Assembly (NCBI RefSeq): GCF_034190915.1
Contig: NW_026947484.1
Span: 76,889,982 to 76,953,981 of the forward strand
Source of the DNA: Cavia porcellus
Lineage: Eukaryota; Chordata; Mammalia; Rodentia; Caviidae
Direction of reading: 5' to 3'
Length of the DNA stretch: 64,000 bases
The position numbers were made by a program, and so were the translations under genes. Below are positions 25,589 through 38,610 of this stretch, one piece after another. A model generated the notes under the pieces. The model did not search any database and was not told where the DNA came from. It saw nothing but the letters and a program-made list of their open reading frames with translations. The first letter of the stretch is position 1, and every line of letters starts with the position of its first letter.

Positions 25589-25701
25589 ACTCCCTGGCAG
25601 CACATATATTAAAATTGGAATGATACAGAGAGAATTAGCATGGCCACTGTGCAAGAATGACACAAAGATTTGTGAAGTATTCCATATTAAAAAAAAGAAA
25701 A
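25589..25701 (+). pseudogene. U6 snRNA retro-pseudogene with A-rich tail
   Basis: The stretch GGCAGCACATATATTAAAATTGG, then GATACAGAGAGAATTAGCATGGCC, CAAGAATGACACA, and GTGAAGTATTCCATATT follows U6 snRNA nearly end to end with scattered substitutions. An A-rich tail instead of a T-run terminator indicates L1-mediated retroposition. The extreme 5' bases are diverged and no upstream Pol III elements are seen, so it is unlikely to be expressed. Confidence 0.9.
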
Positions 25702-26415
25702 AATTGATAACTCAGGCTTGGATTCCATGAATAGAGCAGCCAGATCAAATAACATGCTAGGTACAACACTAACCCCTCTTTTGTGATCAGTTATGAGCAC
25801 TGCATTTTTATGGGGTTATTGATGAATTTGGCAGTGAGGATGGTGAAATGTGATCTGGAGAAGACATACCTTGAGGTAGCCTGATTTGTGTATTCATGTA
25901 TTTGAAATAAGATAATTTGGAAGAGAGAATTATGGTCCCTTGGGAGTTTCTAAGAAGAGGATGACAGGTCAGACAAGCATAGTAAAAGGAAGCCCATCTT
26001 TCAGTCAGCCTGTAGAATGTGTGGGAGCCCTTCCTGTGGAACCCTGGAGGAAACTTTGCACTGAACATAGAATTGAACCAGCAACCATAGACTATCCCAG
26101 TGAAGGTCCTAACACATGCTTCTGGCAAGAAGAGTTTGCTGAGTCAGCAAAATCTTCTTCAACTGTGTAACTTCTCCTTACATGACAAATAATCACCAGG
26201 AAGGATTAGATGAAGTCATTTGTAAAAAATGTTTATATGTAGTAAAATTGTTACAATCATCAAGTAAATTAGCATATCTGTCCTCTCACATATTTTGAGA
26301 AAAGAATAAAAGAGTCAAATTCACAGAAAAAGAGTCAAAAGATGGTCACTAGGGGTGGAGAGTTCAGTCTAAGGAATGGGGAGATACAGGTAAAGGGTAT
26401 TAGGTTGCAATTACT

Positions 26416-26630
26416 GGGACCGGGGATATAGCTCAGTGGCAGAGGAGTTGCCTTGAATGTGTAAGGTGCTGTGTTCAATCCCTAGTACCCAAAACCAAAC
26501 CAAAACATACAAGCAAAAACAAAAACAAAACAAAAAAAGCAAAACCAAACAAAACCCAAAAACAAATCAAAATCAAATCATCCAAAGAACATCAAGAACA
26601 ATAAAACAAAACAAAACAAAACAAAATCGC
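26416..26630 (+). repeat. diverged ID-type SINE with long A-rich tail
   Basis: GGGACCGGGGATATAGCTCAG and TGTTCAATCCCTAGTACC match ID boxes A and B with several changes. About 140 bp of CAAAA-type repeats follow. The lysine- and glutamine-rich open frame across that tail is an artefact. Confidence 0.75.
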
Positions 26631-26639
26631 CAAACAACT

Positions 26640-28226
26640 TACTAAAGTTACAGTTGTGCAAGATATACAGGATGATTATCTGAGGTCAGATGTGCAGCAT
26701 GAGACCTGTAGTTAATATTTTATCAAACACTGTACTGGAAATTTGGTGTGAGAGTAGATTTTGAATGCTGTTTACCACAATATTTTTTGTAATTTAAAAG
26801 ACAGCATAAAAAACTATCAACTTAGCATCTTAAATCAGATATCATTGTGAGTGAGAGTATTGCCTCTTTATTAATTCCAACTTAAGTAACAAAATTTCCC
26901 CAAGTATATAGATAAACAAATGCCTTACCTATTGATTTTCTCCCATTATGATATTCTTTAGATTTAGTGATAAGAAAAATATTATTTATACATGTGTTCA
27001 TTTGGTTTTGCGATTAATTTTATAAATAAATTCTTGTGATCAATTTGATTATTATTTGTATGATTAACACTGAATTCTGAAAATAACCTCATTGTTTTAG
27101 TTGTCTTAATAGCTGGTAAAATTAGGTTGAAAATTATATTTGACATGATTAATAAGATAGTTTGAAGTGAGCTTACTGCTTCAGGTAAAGTCTAAGTCTA
27201 TTCAAGCATAATAAAGTTGGACTTCAGTTCTACTTGTAAATGGATGAACCTATATATCTGATCCTTTAACTTTGAGTTAACTATTGTCATTTAACTCAAT
27301 AAACATTTATTAAGCACGTGCTGTAGGCTGGGCACTGTTGAGTTCTGTGAGAGGTAGTGACAACTAAGATACAGTCTTCAAAAATTTATAATGTGAAAGG
27401 TTAATGTAGATTGCACTCATTATTTTTTGTGATAAAATTCATAGAGCTTTTATTAGAGAGGAAAGTTGAGATACACTGACATAAGTTGAGAAACAAATTA
27501 CACAGTACACACTAGTGAGAAAACTCGATAATCCCAGGTAGTTTTTTTGACACACTGTAAGCCTTGTGTGCCATGTAAATATATGTGTGCCATGTATACA
27601 TTCTTGAGTGTGTATATTGTTAAAGAGAAATATATATTGCCTAGCCTAGGGGCATGGAAATTTCCATTTTGATAAACTCTTTGTGATTCTATCATAGATA
27701 CATTACAAAAAGTACAATAGGTAAAAGGAGAAAATAAAATTTTTGATACTCTAGGGATAACCAGATATAACTCAGAGATATCCAGATATAACCACGTTAA
27801 GATTTTGATATGGTGCTTCTGTTTTTAAGTTTGGCATCTGTTTTATTTTTTTTTCCTCATTGTTGACCACCTGGTTCACTTGTATGAATAACAGAGTAAT
27901 GAGTATTAGCATTTTCAGTGCATGTTAGGATACCTCCTCAGAAATGGAATTAGTGGGCCAAATTCTATAGTACTGAGTTATAAGAATTTAGGGAAATAAA
28001 AAAAAAGAATTTAGGGAAATCTTGGAAAATTTTCTTTCTAAAGTTTCCACCAGTGTATACTTCTATTACCTGTGTTTAAGACTAATGATGCTCATCCTAA
28101 TCAGGTTAAGCAAGTGTTTGCTGGAGAGCAGTGAATCATTTGAGGAAAATGAGGGGAAAAGATACAGGAAGAAAAATAGAAGATGAGATACAGGCTCCAG
28201 GAACACATATGGAAAGATGCTGGAAA
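26640..28226. other. intergenic DNA, no gene seen
   Basis: AT-rich DNA. At 27295-27345 CAATAAACATTTATTAAGCACGTGCTGTAGGCTGGGCACTG resembles an ancient mammalian interspersed repeat. At 27985-28020 a phrase around GAATTTAGGGAAAT is directly duplicated. No gene is seen. Confidence 0.4.
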
Positions 28227-28231
28227 AGGAT

Positions 28232-28598
28232 TGTCATGGTTTATGTTCAGAAGGCCCCCACAAGCCTCACGCAATCATGAAAATGGCTGAATCTGGCATT
28301 TGCGATTGGTTCATTGCCTACTGCTAGGATTGGCAGTGTGAGTGCTGTACCCTCCCAGAGGTGGGGAGCTGGCATACAATGTAAGGGCTGGAAGGAGGCA
28401 TGCTTTCTGTCTGTTGCCCTTTTTGCTCTTGCTGTTTGTGGCTGCCATGAACGTTTGCTCCTAAGCCACACCACTCTGCCTTGGAGCCAGCTGAGTAGGG
28501 ACTGAAAGCTCCAAAACTGTAAGATAAATAAACCCTTCCTTGCTTCACTTTGGCATCAGGAATTTTGTCTCAGCAATAAGAGAAAAATAACTAAGACA
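28232..28598 (+). mobile_element. ERVL-MaLR solo LTR with perfect 5-bp duplication
   Basis: The element runs from TGTCATGGTTTATG to ATAACTAAGACA (TG...CA ends). Its 3' part has GATAAATAAACCCTTCC, a polyadenylation signal of MaLR type, followed by TTTTGTCTCAGCAATAAGAG. AGGAT flanks both sides (28227-28231 and 28599-28603), matching the 5-bp duplication of ERVL/MaLR insertions. It probably arose by LTR-LTR recombination. Confidence 0.82.
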
Positions 28599-29038
28599 AG
28601 GATAGATATGAATATAACTCCTAGGTATTGTCAGAAATCAGAAGGGTTTACCCAGAGCCAAACAGGAAGAAAACGTTTCTTTGATTGCAGTAGCTTGGCC
28701 TAGAGCTGGGGGGTGACCCTGTTCCTAGGATGCTGAAAGATAAATGACATGAGAAAAGATGAGTGAAAGAAGGGGTCCTTAGAAGAATGATTTCAGGCCA
28801 GGGTAATGAACAGAACAGGAATGTAGGGATGAAGGAGGCACTGGAAACCACAGAGACACGAGAATCAGTTGGGCAACCAAGGACCGGTACTGGAAATGCC
28901 CCTTGACTCTGCTTCCCCTTCCTGCTTTCTTCACTTTGAAGTCCCAAGTTACAGTGAGGTCGCTGTTCCCTGTCTCTACGTCCTTTCTTCCTCTCAGTAT
29001 GGTCTTTTTCCTCTGCTGCAAATCCACACTAATTTAGG

Positions 29039-32000
29039 CTAACCAGTAATTTTTTAAAATTTTATTTAAAGAGAAAAAGAAAAAAAAACAGAAAAAGGGT
29101 ACAAGTTATACAGAATTACAGAAAAATAAACAGTAGGAAATCACTAGTTAATAGATTACATATTGTTATCTTGGAAATAGTTGTTCAGGTTACAAAACTA
29201 AAGCATATAATGTGGACTTTCAAACAGTAATATGGTTATCTGTCTTATACACTTAAATATATATGCAATTATATCCTTTAGAGCACTTCCTTTGCCTTTG
29301 TTTTGTACAATGACAATTACACATTTTGGGTTTTATTACTCCCACAGTTCTTATTGCTTTTTTTTTGAAGAGAGTAAAACCAAATGCAACATATCAGAAC
29401 AGAGTCAGTGATATCAAAAGGATGGACATAATAGATAATGTAAAAACAAAATACTAGGTGATCAACAATGGTTACCATACTGCCTCTTGCTATCTTAAAA
29501 AGAATTGCCTATATCATCAGTTATAATAAAATTGAACAAAACAGTAAAGATTAAACCAAAGCATTGGAGACATTGCAGGACTTTAAAAGAAGATAATAGT
29601 CAACCAGAATGCATGTCATAGTGAATCTTACTGTCTTCACAGTTGTTGCCTATACTTTTGAACTTGGTACTATCAAGCAAAGCAGAATAGAGGAAAATCA
29701 GTCAAAACAAGATGGTGAGGGTAATACAGGGTTTCAAATCAAGTTAATAGGAAATCAAAGTGGGTTACTATAATGTATCCTGCTATTTTTAATTTATTTT
29801 TCTCTTAAAAAGATAAAAATAAAAAAGTGAATAATTAAAAAAAAGGAGATTGAGATAAAAGAGGGCATAACAACAAAACAGCACAGGTCAAAGCATAACC
29901 ATTTAAGCAAAATAGTGTTTCACCACAAGATATCCTGACATAAAAGTAGTTACCATAGTGTCTCTTTCCTTGAAGTCTTTGAGTATAATTTCCTATACTG
30001 TAGTACCAAACATATCAAGACAATGTAAAACCATTCAAGAGAATGACAGTATTACAGGGTATTTAGAACCAACTATCAGAAAATGAACAATGGTTTCTGT
30101 ATAATCTCCTTGTCTATAAAAGTTTTTGCTTATATTATCACATATAATAAAATCCAATAAGATACAACCTGTTAAGACCAATGGAGACAGAAGAATAATA
30201 GCTTGATGGGACTTCAAAACAAGATGATACTAAATCAGCACTAGCTAGTATGATGTCTTGTTTTCTCCATAATAGCTGTTCCTACCATCCGATCTTTTCT
30301 GCCTCAATTTCTGTTGAGCTCTTTTTCTGTCATTAGTTGTCAGTTTGTCTTCTTCATTTTGTTTTCTGCTCCATTCATTTTGGCCTCTCTGCCACTGTTT
30401 CTGGAATCTTGGTATTTTCCTTTTTTAGAATATCCTGCAGTATTCTCTGTAGAGTTGAATTGGTGGTTGCAAATTCCCCTAGTTCCTCTTTATCCTAGAA
30501 GCACCTTGTTTTTCCATCAACTTCTAGGGACAGTTGTGCAGGATATATCAATCTTGGCTGGAGGCTGTTATCTTTCAAAGCTTGAATTATTTCCCCCCAT
30601 GCTCTTCGTGATTTGATGGTTTGTGTCGAGAAGTCTGCTGTAATTCTGATGGGTGTTCCCTTGTAAGTGATCTGTTTCTTGTCTCTGACGGCTTTTAATA
30701 TTCTGTTCTTATATTGGATTTCTGGAATTTTGATTATTATATGCCTGGGTGTAGCTCTGTTTGGGTTGTAGGTGGCTGGGGTCCTATATGCCTCATACAT
30801 CTGAGTACCTTTACCTTTTGCTAAATTAGGGAAATTCTCTTGGATTATTTCTGTGAATAGCTTGGGTAGTCCATTTGTTTGTGTCCCTACTTCTTTTATG
30901 TTCTTAATTCTTAAGTTATAGATCCTCTTATCATCTTCTAGCCTTTGTATTATTGCTGTTTGTCTTCTTGTTATTTTTAAGAAGTTTTTCATTTCATGCT
31001 CCCACATTACAAATCTGCCCTCCAGTTCAGATAATCTATCCTTAGTTTCTTTCAAGCTGTTATGCCAGCTTTTGATAGAGTTTTTAGTTTCCTGGTAATC
31101 TCTTTGAACCTGCTTCACATATTCTATGTTTTCTCTATTTTCTCCATCAAACAATTCTCCCCTTTTTTTCTGTTCTTCCATTCCACTATCTGTTTTTTCT
31201 TGGGTGGTGCTTAGCATTTCTACTTATATCTTGCTTTATTTCGTTAAATACTTCATTTTTAAACTCGTCTATGAGGCTCCGGAGATATCGCTTTATGTCT
31301 ATTGGTGCCGTGTCTGATATTGCATGTCTTCTGTCCTCCTTTGCATTTCCCTTTCCTGGATCAGTGTTCTCAGGATTGGGGACTGAGGACCCTTTCTTGT
31401 TGCTCCCTCTTCCCATACTTTTTGTTCCTTCCAAACAAGTGAATATAGGAGGCCCAGTTTTTTTCTCTTTGTGTGTTACAGTTTGTTTGAATTGCGCTGG
31501 CTAGGTGTTCCTGCCCACTGCAGTGTACTAGGGAGACACAGACCTGGGCAGCCTCTGCTGGGCTCACCCCTCCAGGTCAACCTACTGAAGGCTTCAGGGC
31601 TAGGGTGCACCTCCAGGTGCTGCGACCTGGTTTGGGCAAGCCTACTGGGTCTTAGTCAGCGGCGCCACCCAGGCCAGGCACTCCCCACCAATCCTGCTTG
31701 AGAGGAGAATATGTAACTAAAGTCACTGCAGCATCCTGTTCTGGCAAGTCTTCCCGGTCCCAGTATGTCCTTTGCTGGAGCCTCCTACCCTATGGAAGGG
31801 TCCCTGTTCTGCTCACTCACTGCAGGTCGATGCAGGGCTCCCTGCCAGTCTCACTCTCAACTCCATTCGCCTGATTCCCACTCTCAGAGCTTTCGCGCAT
31901 CTCTTTCCCTGCCATGCTGATTTGGTCACAGCAGCGGCAGCAGGAAATTCAAATTGCGGCTTCCAGTGGCACGGGTTCCAGCTTCCGTGCTGAGATTTTA

Positions 32001-32207
32001 TCTGTTCCTGTTATAACACCAGGATTACATTTCCAGTTGTTTTCTCTTAGCTTAGTTCATTCCTGGGTTGGCAGGGTACATCTCCCCTTGCTTAGGACTC
32101 TTCGTACCGCACCATTCCAGGATTCTAAGCGAGGTATCTCAGCGAGCCTCTGTAGCTGCTGCTATCTATCCACCATGTTCTCCCGGAAGCTCTAACCAGT
32201 AATTTTT
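29039..32207 (-). mobile_element. ORF2-less LINE-1 derivative (HAL1-like) with 16-bp target-site duplication
   Basis: The 16-mer CTAACCAGTAATTTTT occurs at 29039-29054 and 32192-32207, bracketing one minus-strand element. Read 5' to 3' it has a GC-rich 5'UTR (about 32191-31440, starting GAGCTTCCGGGAGAACATGG), then a broken ORF1 (31434 to about 30385). The typical L1 3'UTR of this genome (about 30265-29055) follows almost directly, with AATAAA near its end. No endonuclease or reverse transcriptase sequence lies between. The layout matches 'half-L1' (HAL1) elements. Such copies need enzymes supplied by a full L1. A later internal deletion is the alternative. Confidence 0.8.
30495..31434 (-). 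pseudogene. L1 ORF1 (RNA-binding chaperone), frameshifted and with a premature stop
   Basis: The N-terminal part (31434 to about 31190) and main part (about 31217 to 30495) lie in different frames, so a frameshift sits near 31190-31220. The main part has a coiled-coil-like segment (LKETKDRLSELEGRF). It then has the L1 ORF1p RRM region (RLEDDKRIYNLRIKN) and a C-terminal domain with RATPRHIIIKIPEI. A stop at 30495-30497 cuts the frame where a plus-strand relative in this window continues; similarity carries on to about 30385. ORF1p coats L1 RNA as a trimer; this copy cannot make a full protein. Confidence 0.85.
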
Positions 32208-32209
32208 AA

Positions 32210-32300
32210 TTTTTAATTTTTTGTGTGTCAGGGATCAGACTCATGACCCTGCACTTTCCAGGCAGATGTTGTGCCATTGAGCTGTATCTCTTGTCTTAAC
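32210..32300 (-). repeat. diverged tRNA-derived SINE fragment (ID/B4-like)
   Basis: TTTTGTGTGTCAGGGATCAGACTCATGACCCTGCACTTTCCAGGCAG and GCCATTGAGCTGTATCTC resemble a reversed tRNA-type A/B-box pair with a T-rich start. It directly adjoins the L1 target duplication. Confidence 0.5.
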
Positions 32301-32589
32301 CAGCAACATTTATTCACTTAAGGTAACTAGAAATTGTATTTTCAATTATGTGAAATACTTCAATGTATTTTGAAATGTTTGGAAGAATGCCCGACAAATG
32401 AACATCACTATTCCTGCTGAATTAGAGGCTAAAATTCATTTCTCAGCATCGGTAGAGAGAAGCCTTATATAGCATCACTGATCCCTGCTGTGTACCTCAC
32501 TATACTTGATGGCCCTATACAACAGGTTTCTCACATCAGCATTCTTGTTTAAACTTTACTTTCTTCTCACATGCCTATTATATCTCTTG

Positions 32590-32705
32590 TCACTTGTTTT
32601 AAGACCAGGTCTCCTTCTGTAGTCGAAGCCAGATTGGAAGTTATAATCCTCCTCCCTCAACTTCCACAGTGTGACATTATAGGCATGCACCACCACGCCT
32701 GCACC
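32590..32705 (-). repeat. decayed B1-like SINE
   Basis: TAAGACCAGGTCTCCTTCTGTAGTCGAAGCCAG...CTCCCTCAACTTCCACAGTGTGACATTATAGGCATGCACCACCACGCC resembles a reversed B1/Alu-type element with many changes. Confidence 0.5.
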
Positions 32706-32709
32706 TCCT

Positions 32710-33355
32710 TCCTTCTTTTCTGCCTCACTAACCTCCATTTATCCACAAACTTTTAGATTATAGCATGTTCCTAGGAGGTTATTCCTGGTCTCCTACTCAC
32801 TCCCAGCTTGGCTACATGAGATGCCCTTCTAAGTCCTCTCATGACATTATTTTTAAGTTCTGCTGTGCTTATACTCTGTTCTTTACTAGTCTAGCTTCTA
32901 AAGAGGCTCTAGATCCTCTGAGGACATAGATCATCCACAATAGAGGGAAGCAACTCCATGACACTTGTGCTTCTACCAATAAGAAGAATATTCTTTACCC
33001 TACATGGTGTATGTACAGAGCATTTTAGCAGCAAGGGGATAAATACTGTGGTTTTCTATCTAATGTTTCTTCTTTCCCTTCTTCCATTATAACTTAGTTT
33101 AGAGATTGCTGTGTTAATCAACATCATAGAACATGGACTTATGTGTGTTCTCCTGGTGATGGAGATTCTGAAGGATTTATCACATCTCCTGGTTGTGCCT
33201 CAGATGTTGAACATTATGGGAACATCATGGGAAAAGGTAGGCTAAATAGCTGGTAGATAATGGTCACTCACAGGATGACTGGTAGTCATATTCTAATGGT
33301 CATTAATAGGTGGTTAGTGAAGAGTCATTAATAAGAGACAGCTAAGGATAGCTGA
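32710..33355. other. intergenic DNA, no gene seen
   Basis: No gene or assignable repeat in this stretch. Confidence 0.4.
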
Positions 33356-33358
33356 GTA

Positions 33359-33436
33359 GGGCTGGGGATTTAGCTCAGTGGCACAAGCACCTGCCTGGCA
33401 AGTGCAAAGTAGTGAGTTTGACCCCTGGTACCATGC
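33359..33436 (+). repeat. ID-type SINE
   Basis: GGGCTGGGGATTTAGCTCAGTGGCACAAGCACCTGCC and GAGTTTGACCCCTGGTACC match ID boxes A and B. The A tail is missing or lost. Confidence 0.8.
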
Positions 33437-34835
33437 AGTGTTACCATAGGCTGTACCATAAAATTCAATAATCTCAGTTTCTCTTGCTGTGACAATCCCA
33501 TCTGTATTGATATATGCATACATACATAAATATATGTACATACAAAGATATACAAAAGATAAAGGAAAGATTATTTAAAAACCTACCAGACTACCACCCA
33601 AAGGAGGGAGCTGCACTGCAGAGGCCTACCTAGGCCATGCCCGGTGACCTTCTTTCAGCCCGGAGAGCTTTGCCACCTGAGGAGGAGAGAGCTATGCTGC
33701 CAAAGGAGTCCCAGGAGCCCAGGACATAGGAGACAATTTCCAACACAACCAGGGGAAGCTTTGGAACAACACTTGACACACAGAAATATAGGAAAATGAC
33801 AAAATGAAAGATCAAAATGCAATTTAAAATATTCAGCCCATCCCAAGAAAGCCTAGGAGCCATGTACATAGAAGAAAATATATGCCATACACCTGAAATA
33901 CCTGAAATAATAGTAACTGAAATGAAGCAACTCTGGGAAGCTTTAAAGGAACTAAAACTAGAAATAATCTCCCAGATAAAAGAAGAAATGATAAAGTAAT
34001 GAAAGAGATGCTGAACACGTCTAAAGAAGACAATTAAAAAATTAGAGGAACAAAAAAAAAAAGAATCCTTGGATGAGCAATATAAGAAACAAACAGAATA
34101 CATAAGGCAGATTTAAAGAGACATATAGGAAATCAAAAATTCCATTGAAAGTTGTCAAAACCACCTCAATGAAAATGAAGATAGAATTTCAGATCTCGAA
34201 GACAAGATTGTAGATAGTGAACAGGAAAGGAAAGATCTCTTAAAAGTAGCAAGGAATCAGGAAATAACAATTCAAAAGCTGCAAGATGATTCAAAGAAAA
34301 ACAACATAAGATTGATAGGAATAAATGAAAAATGGGACAACACAAATGATATCAAGAGGCTATTTACAGAAGTAATAGCTGAAAATTTTCCAGACATGAG
34401 ACATTAGGATTAGTGAAGCATATAGAGCTCCAAATAGCCATAACAAAAATAAAACTACACCCAGACATATAATAATCACCATCCCAGAAATCCAACATAA
34501 AAATAGAATATTAAAAGCTGTTAGAAGAGACAGATCACCTAAAAAGGAAAGTCTATCAGAACCACAACAGACTTCTCAATACAAACAAAGAAGTCAAAAA
34601 GAGCATGGCATGAAGTATTTCAGATCCTAAAGGAAAATGATTTCCAACCTAGACTGATGTACCCTGAAAAACTGTCCTTCAAAATGGATGGAGGAATAAG
34701 ATATTTCCATGACAAAGAACAGCTGAAGAATTTCATGATCACCAAGCCAACCCTGCAAAGAATACTGAAAGACAGTTTAGATACACATAGGGGAAATCAT
34801 TAAGCAAGGAAGACAAACAGAATGGAAAGATAAAG

Positions 34836-37800
34836 ATGCAACAACAAAAAGATAACATGTCAACAATAAACCAATATATAATGGTTACAACCATTAATGT
34901 AAATGGTCTCAATTCACCAATTAAAAGAAACAGACTGGCGGAATGTGTCAAGAAACAACATCCAACTCTATGGTGTCTACAAGAAATTCATCTAATCCAA
35001 AAGGAAACTCACAGACTGAAAGTCAAAGGTTGGAAAACAATATTACATGCAACAGGAACCAAAAAAAAAAAAAAAAGTGGGGGTAGCTATTCTGTTTGCA
35101 GACAATGTGAACTTCAAACCAAGAATGATCAGAAGAGATAAAGGTCATTACATACTTGTTAGGGGGAAACTTCAAGAGGAAGAGATAACAATCTTAAATA
35201 TATATGCACCAAATTCCAGAACACCAGTTATACAAAGCAAGTATTAATAGAAATGAAAAGCCAAATTAGCAATAACACAATTATAACAGAGACCTTAACA
35301 CAACGTTGACACCAAGGGACAGATCAACCAGGCAGAAAATCAGCAAAGAAATAACAGAACTGAATCACACCTGTGAACACATGAACTTGATAGACATATA
35401 CAGAGTGTAACATCCAACAACATCAGAATACACATTCTTCTCAGCAGTACATGGGTCATTCTCTAAAATAGACCACATACTAACCCACAAAACATATTTA
35501 AATAAATGCGAAAGAGTTGAAATTATCCAATGCATGTTGTCAGATCATATTGCCATGAAACTAGAAATCAATGATAAAAGAAACTGCAAAAACCCCAACA
35601 AACACATGGAAATTCAATAATATACTCTTGAGCAATCAGTGGGTTACAGGGGAAATTAAAGAAGAAATTAAACAATACCTACAAGCAAATGAAAATACAA
35701 ATACAACTTACTGGAATCTGTAGGATGCAATGAAAGCAGTCCCCAAAGGAAAATTTATTGCACTGAATTCCCACATCAGGAAAACAGAACAAATACAAAT
35801 AAACAACCTGATGCTACACCTCAAACATTTAGAAAAAGAAGAGCAAGTCAAGTCCAAAGCCAAAAGAAGAGAGGAAATTATACAAATCAGAGCAGAAAAT
35901 AATGCAATAGAGACTAAGAAAATAATCCAAAGAATCAATGAATCAGAGTTGGTTCTTTGAAAGAATAAATAAAATTGATAAGCCCCTAGCCAACCTAATT
36001 AAAAAAATGAAAGAAAAAGCTCAAATTCATGTAATAAGGAATGAAAAAGGCAAAATCACTACAGACTCTGTGGAAATACAGAAGATCATCAACACCAGTT
36101 TAAAAAACCTCTACTTTCATACGTTTGATAACACAGAAGAAATGGACAGATTCCTAGAAACATATGAAGTACCAAAGCTGGGTCAAGAAGTGCTAAAAAT
36201 GCTGAATAACCCAATTTCTATTAATGAAATTGATAATGTAATTAAGTCCTCACCTACAGATAAGAGCCCAGGCCCAGACGGATTCACTGAAGAATTTTAC
36301 AAGAAATACAAAAAGGACTTAATACTGACACTTCTCAAACTCTTCAGTGAAATCAAAAGGGAAGCAATTTATCCTAAGTAATTCCTAGAAGCAAATATTA
36401 CTCTAGTACCAAAACCTGAGAAAGACCCAACTAAAAAGAGAGAATCATAGGCAAATCTCCCTAATAAACACAGATGCAAAAATCCTCAAAAAATATTGGC
36501 AAACAGGATGCAGCAAATCATCAAGAAGATTATACACCACAACAAAAGGGGATTCATTCCAGGCATACAGGGATGGTTCAACATATGTAAATCAATAAAT
36601 GTAATCCATCACATCCATAGAGCCAAAAGTAAGAATCACAAGATCATTTATCGATGCAGAAAAAGTTTTTGGTAAGGTCCAACACTCATTCATGATAAGA
36701 ACCTTATAGAAAATTGGAATAGATGGCCTTTACCTCAATATGATAAAGGCCATCTATGACAAATCAATAGCCAGAATTATATTAAATGGCCAAAAACTGA
36801 AGGCCTTTATCTTAAAATCAGGCACAAGAAAAAGATGTCCCTTATCACTGCTCCTATTCAACATAGTACTGGAAATATTAGCCAGAGCAATTAGATGAGA
36901 GAGAAATAAAAGGGGTAAAGATAGGAAAAGAGGAAGTTAAATTATCATTATTTGCAGATGACATGATACTCTACATAGAAGACCTCCAAAACTCCTAGAT
37001 ATAATAAATAAATTCAGTCATGTAGCCGGATACAAAATCAATGTTCAAAAATCAAAAGCATTTCTGTATACTAACAACAAAATTACGTAGAGAGAAATAA
37101 GAGAAGCCATACCCTTCACACTAGCATCCAAAAAAATGAAATACTTAGGAATTAATCTCACAAAAGAAGTAAAAGATCTATATAGGGAAAATTATAATAC
37201 CCCAAAAAAGAAATTGAAGAGGATCTCAGGAAATGGAAAGAAATCCCTTGTTCATGGATAAGGAGAACAAATATTGTGAAAATGACCATTCTCCCCAAAC
37301 TGTTATACAGATTCAATGCAATCCCAATGGAAAATACCATCAACATACCTCATAGACCTAGAGAAATCACTCCTAAAATTCACCTGGAACCAGAAGAGAC
37401 CTAGAATAGCAAAGACAATTCTAAGCATCAAAGGCAAGGCAGGAGGCATCCCAATCCCCAACTTGAAATTATACTACAAAGCTACTGTAATGAAATCAAC
37501 AGGCTACTGGAATAAAAACAGATCTGAAGATCAATGGAATAGGTCAGAAGATACAATCACGACTACCAACACACTCAACCACCTTATCTTTGATAAAGGG
37601 GCCAAATATGTTCACTGGAAAAACGTCAGTCTCTTTAATAAATGGTGCATAAAAACTGGCTCTCCATATGCTAAAAACTAAAATTAGACCCATGCCTATC
37701 ACCATGCACTAAATTAAAATCTAAATGGATCAACGATCTGAATATTAAAACAGAAACACTAAATCTGTTGGAAGGCCATGTAGATAAAAATCTTGAAGAT

Positions 37801-38610
37801 ATAGGGTAAGTAGAGGATTCATGCATGGGATCTACTTCCCAGAATCAATAGCTGGGATCACGTTTTATTAAAAAGTTTCTGCATGGCAAAAGAAATCTCC
37901 AGAACAGTGAAAAGAAAACTCACCACCTGGGAAAAAAATCTTAGTGAACTTGTTGACTTCTGTCTAAAACATATAAAGAATTAAAAAAATCAGACCACCA
38001 ATATTCAAGGACCCAATCCAAAAATGGGGATCTGAGATCAATACACAGTTCTCAGATGAAGCAATACAAATAGCCAATAAATATATGAAAAAGTGTTTAT
38101 CATCATTAGTCATTAGAGAAATGCAAATTAAAAGCATCTCACTCCTGAAATAATGGCTAGGATCAAGAAAACTACCAACAAATGCTGGAGAGGCTGTGTG
38201 GAAAAAGGAACTCTCTTGCACTGTTGGAGTGTAGACTGGTGCAACCACTGTGGAGGTCAGTCTGGAGATTTCTCAAAAAGCTGGGATTGGAAGTCCCATT
38301 GGTTCCAGCTATTCCACTTCTATGTATATTCCCAGAAGAACTGAAAACATCATACCACAGTGATATATATGCACCCATGTTTATAGCAACACAAGTTGTA
38401 ATAGCCAGATCTTGGAAACAACCTAAGTGTCCATCAACTGAGGAATGTATAAAAAAGTTGTGGTATTTTTATACAATGGAGTACTACTCAGCTATAAAGA
38501 ATGATCACCTTGAGATATTTACTAATAAATGGGCACAACTTGAGATCATACTCATAAGTGAAATAAATCAAATTCACGTGTATAAATACTGTGTAATCTC
38601 CCTAGTGTAA
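34836..38610 (+). pseudogene. L1 ORF2 (endonuclease-reverse transcriptase), multiply disrupted
   Basis: The open pieces in shifting frames are 34836-35247, 35730-36381, 37316-37681 and 38153-38610, and together follow L1 ORF2 order. The recognisable parts are the endonuclease N terminus, the RT palm with FADD, and the C-terminal end with [20 protein letters not shown] and MEYYSAIKNDHLE. ORF2p nicks DNA and primes reverse transcription. Here internal stops and indels abolish it. Confidence 0.87.

Noticed and set aside
25589..25701. Functional U6 snRNA gene
   Set aside because: Several substitutions, an A-rich tail instead of a T-run terminator, and no visible upstream U6 promoter elements.
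26457..26645. Lysine/glutamine-rich small protein
   Set aside because: It is the translation of an A-rich SINE tail.
29700..30250. CRISPR-like array from regularly spaced similar units
   Set aside because: The units are long (~150 bp), diverged, in a eukaryotic L1 3'UTR and occur at several L1 copies.
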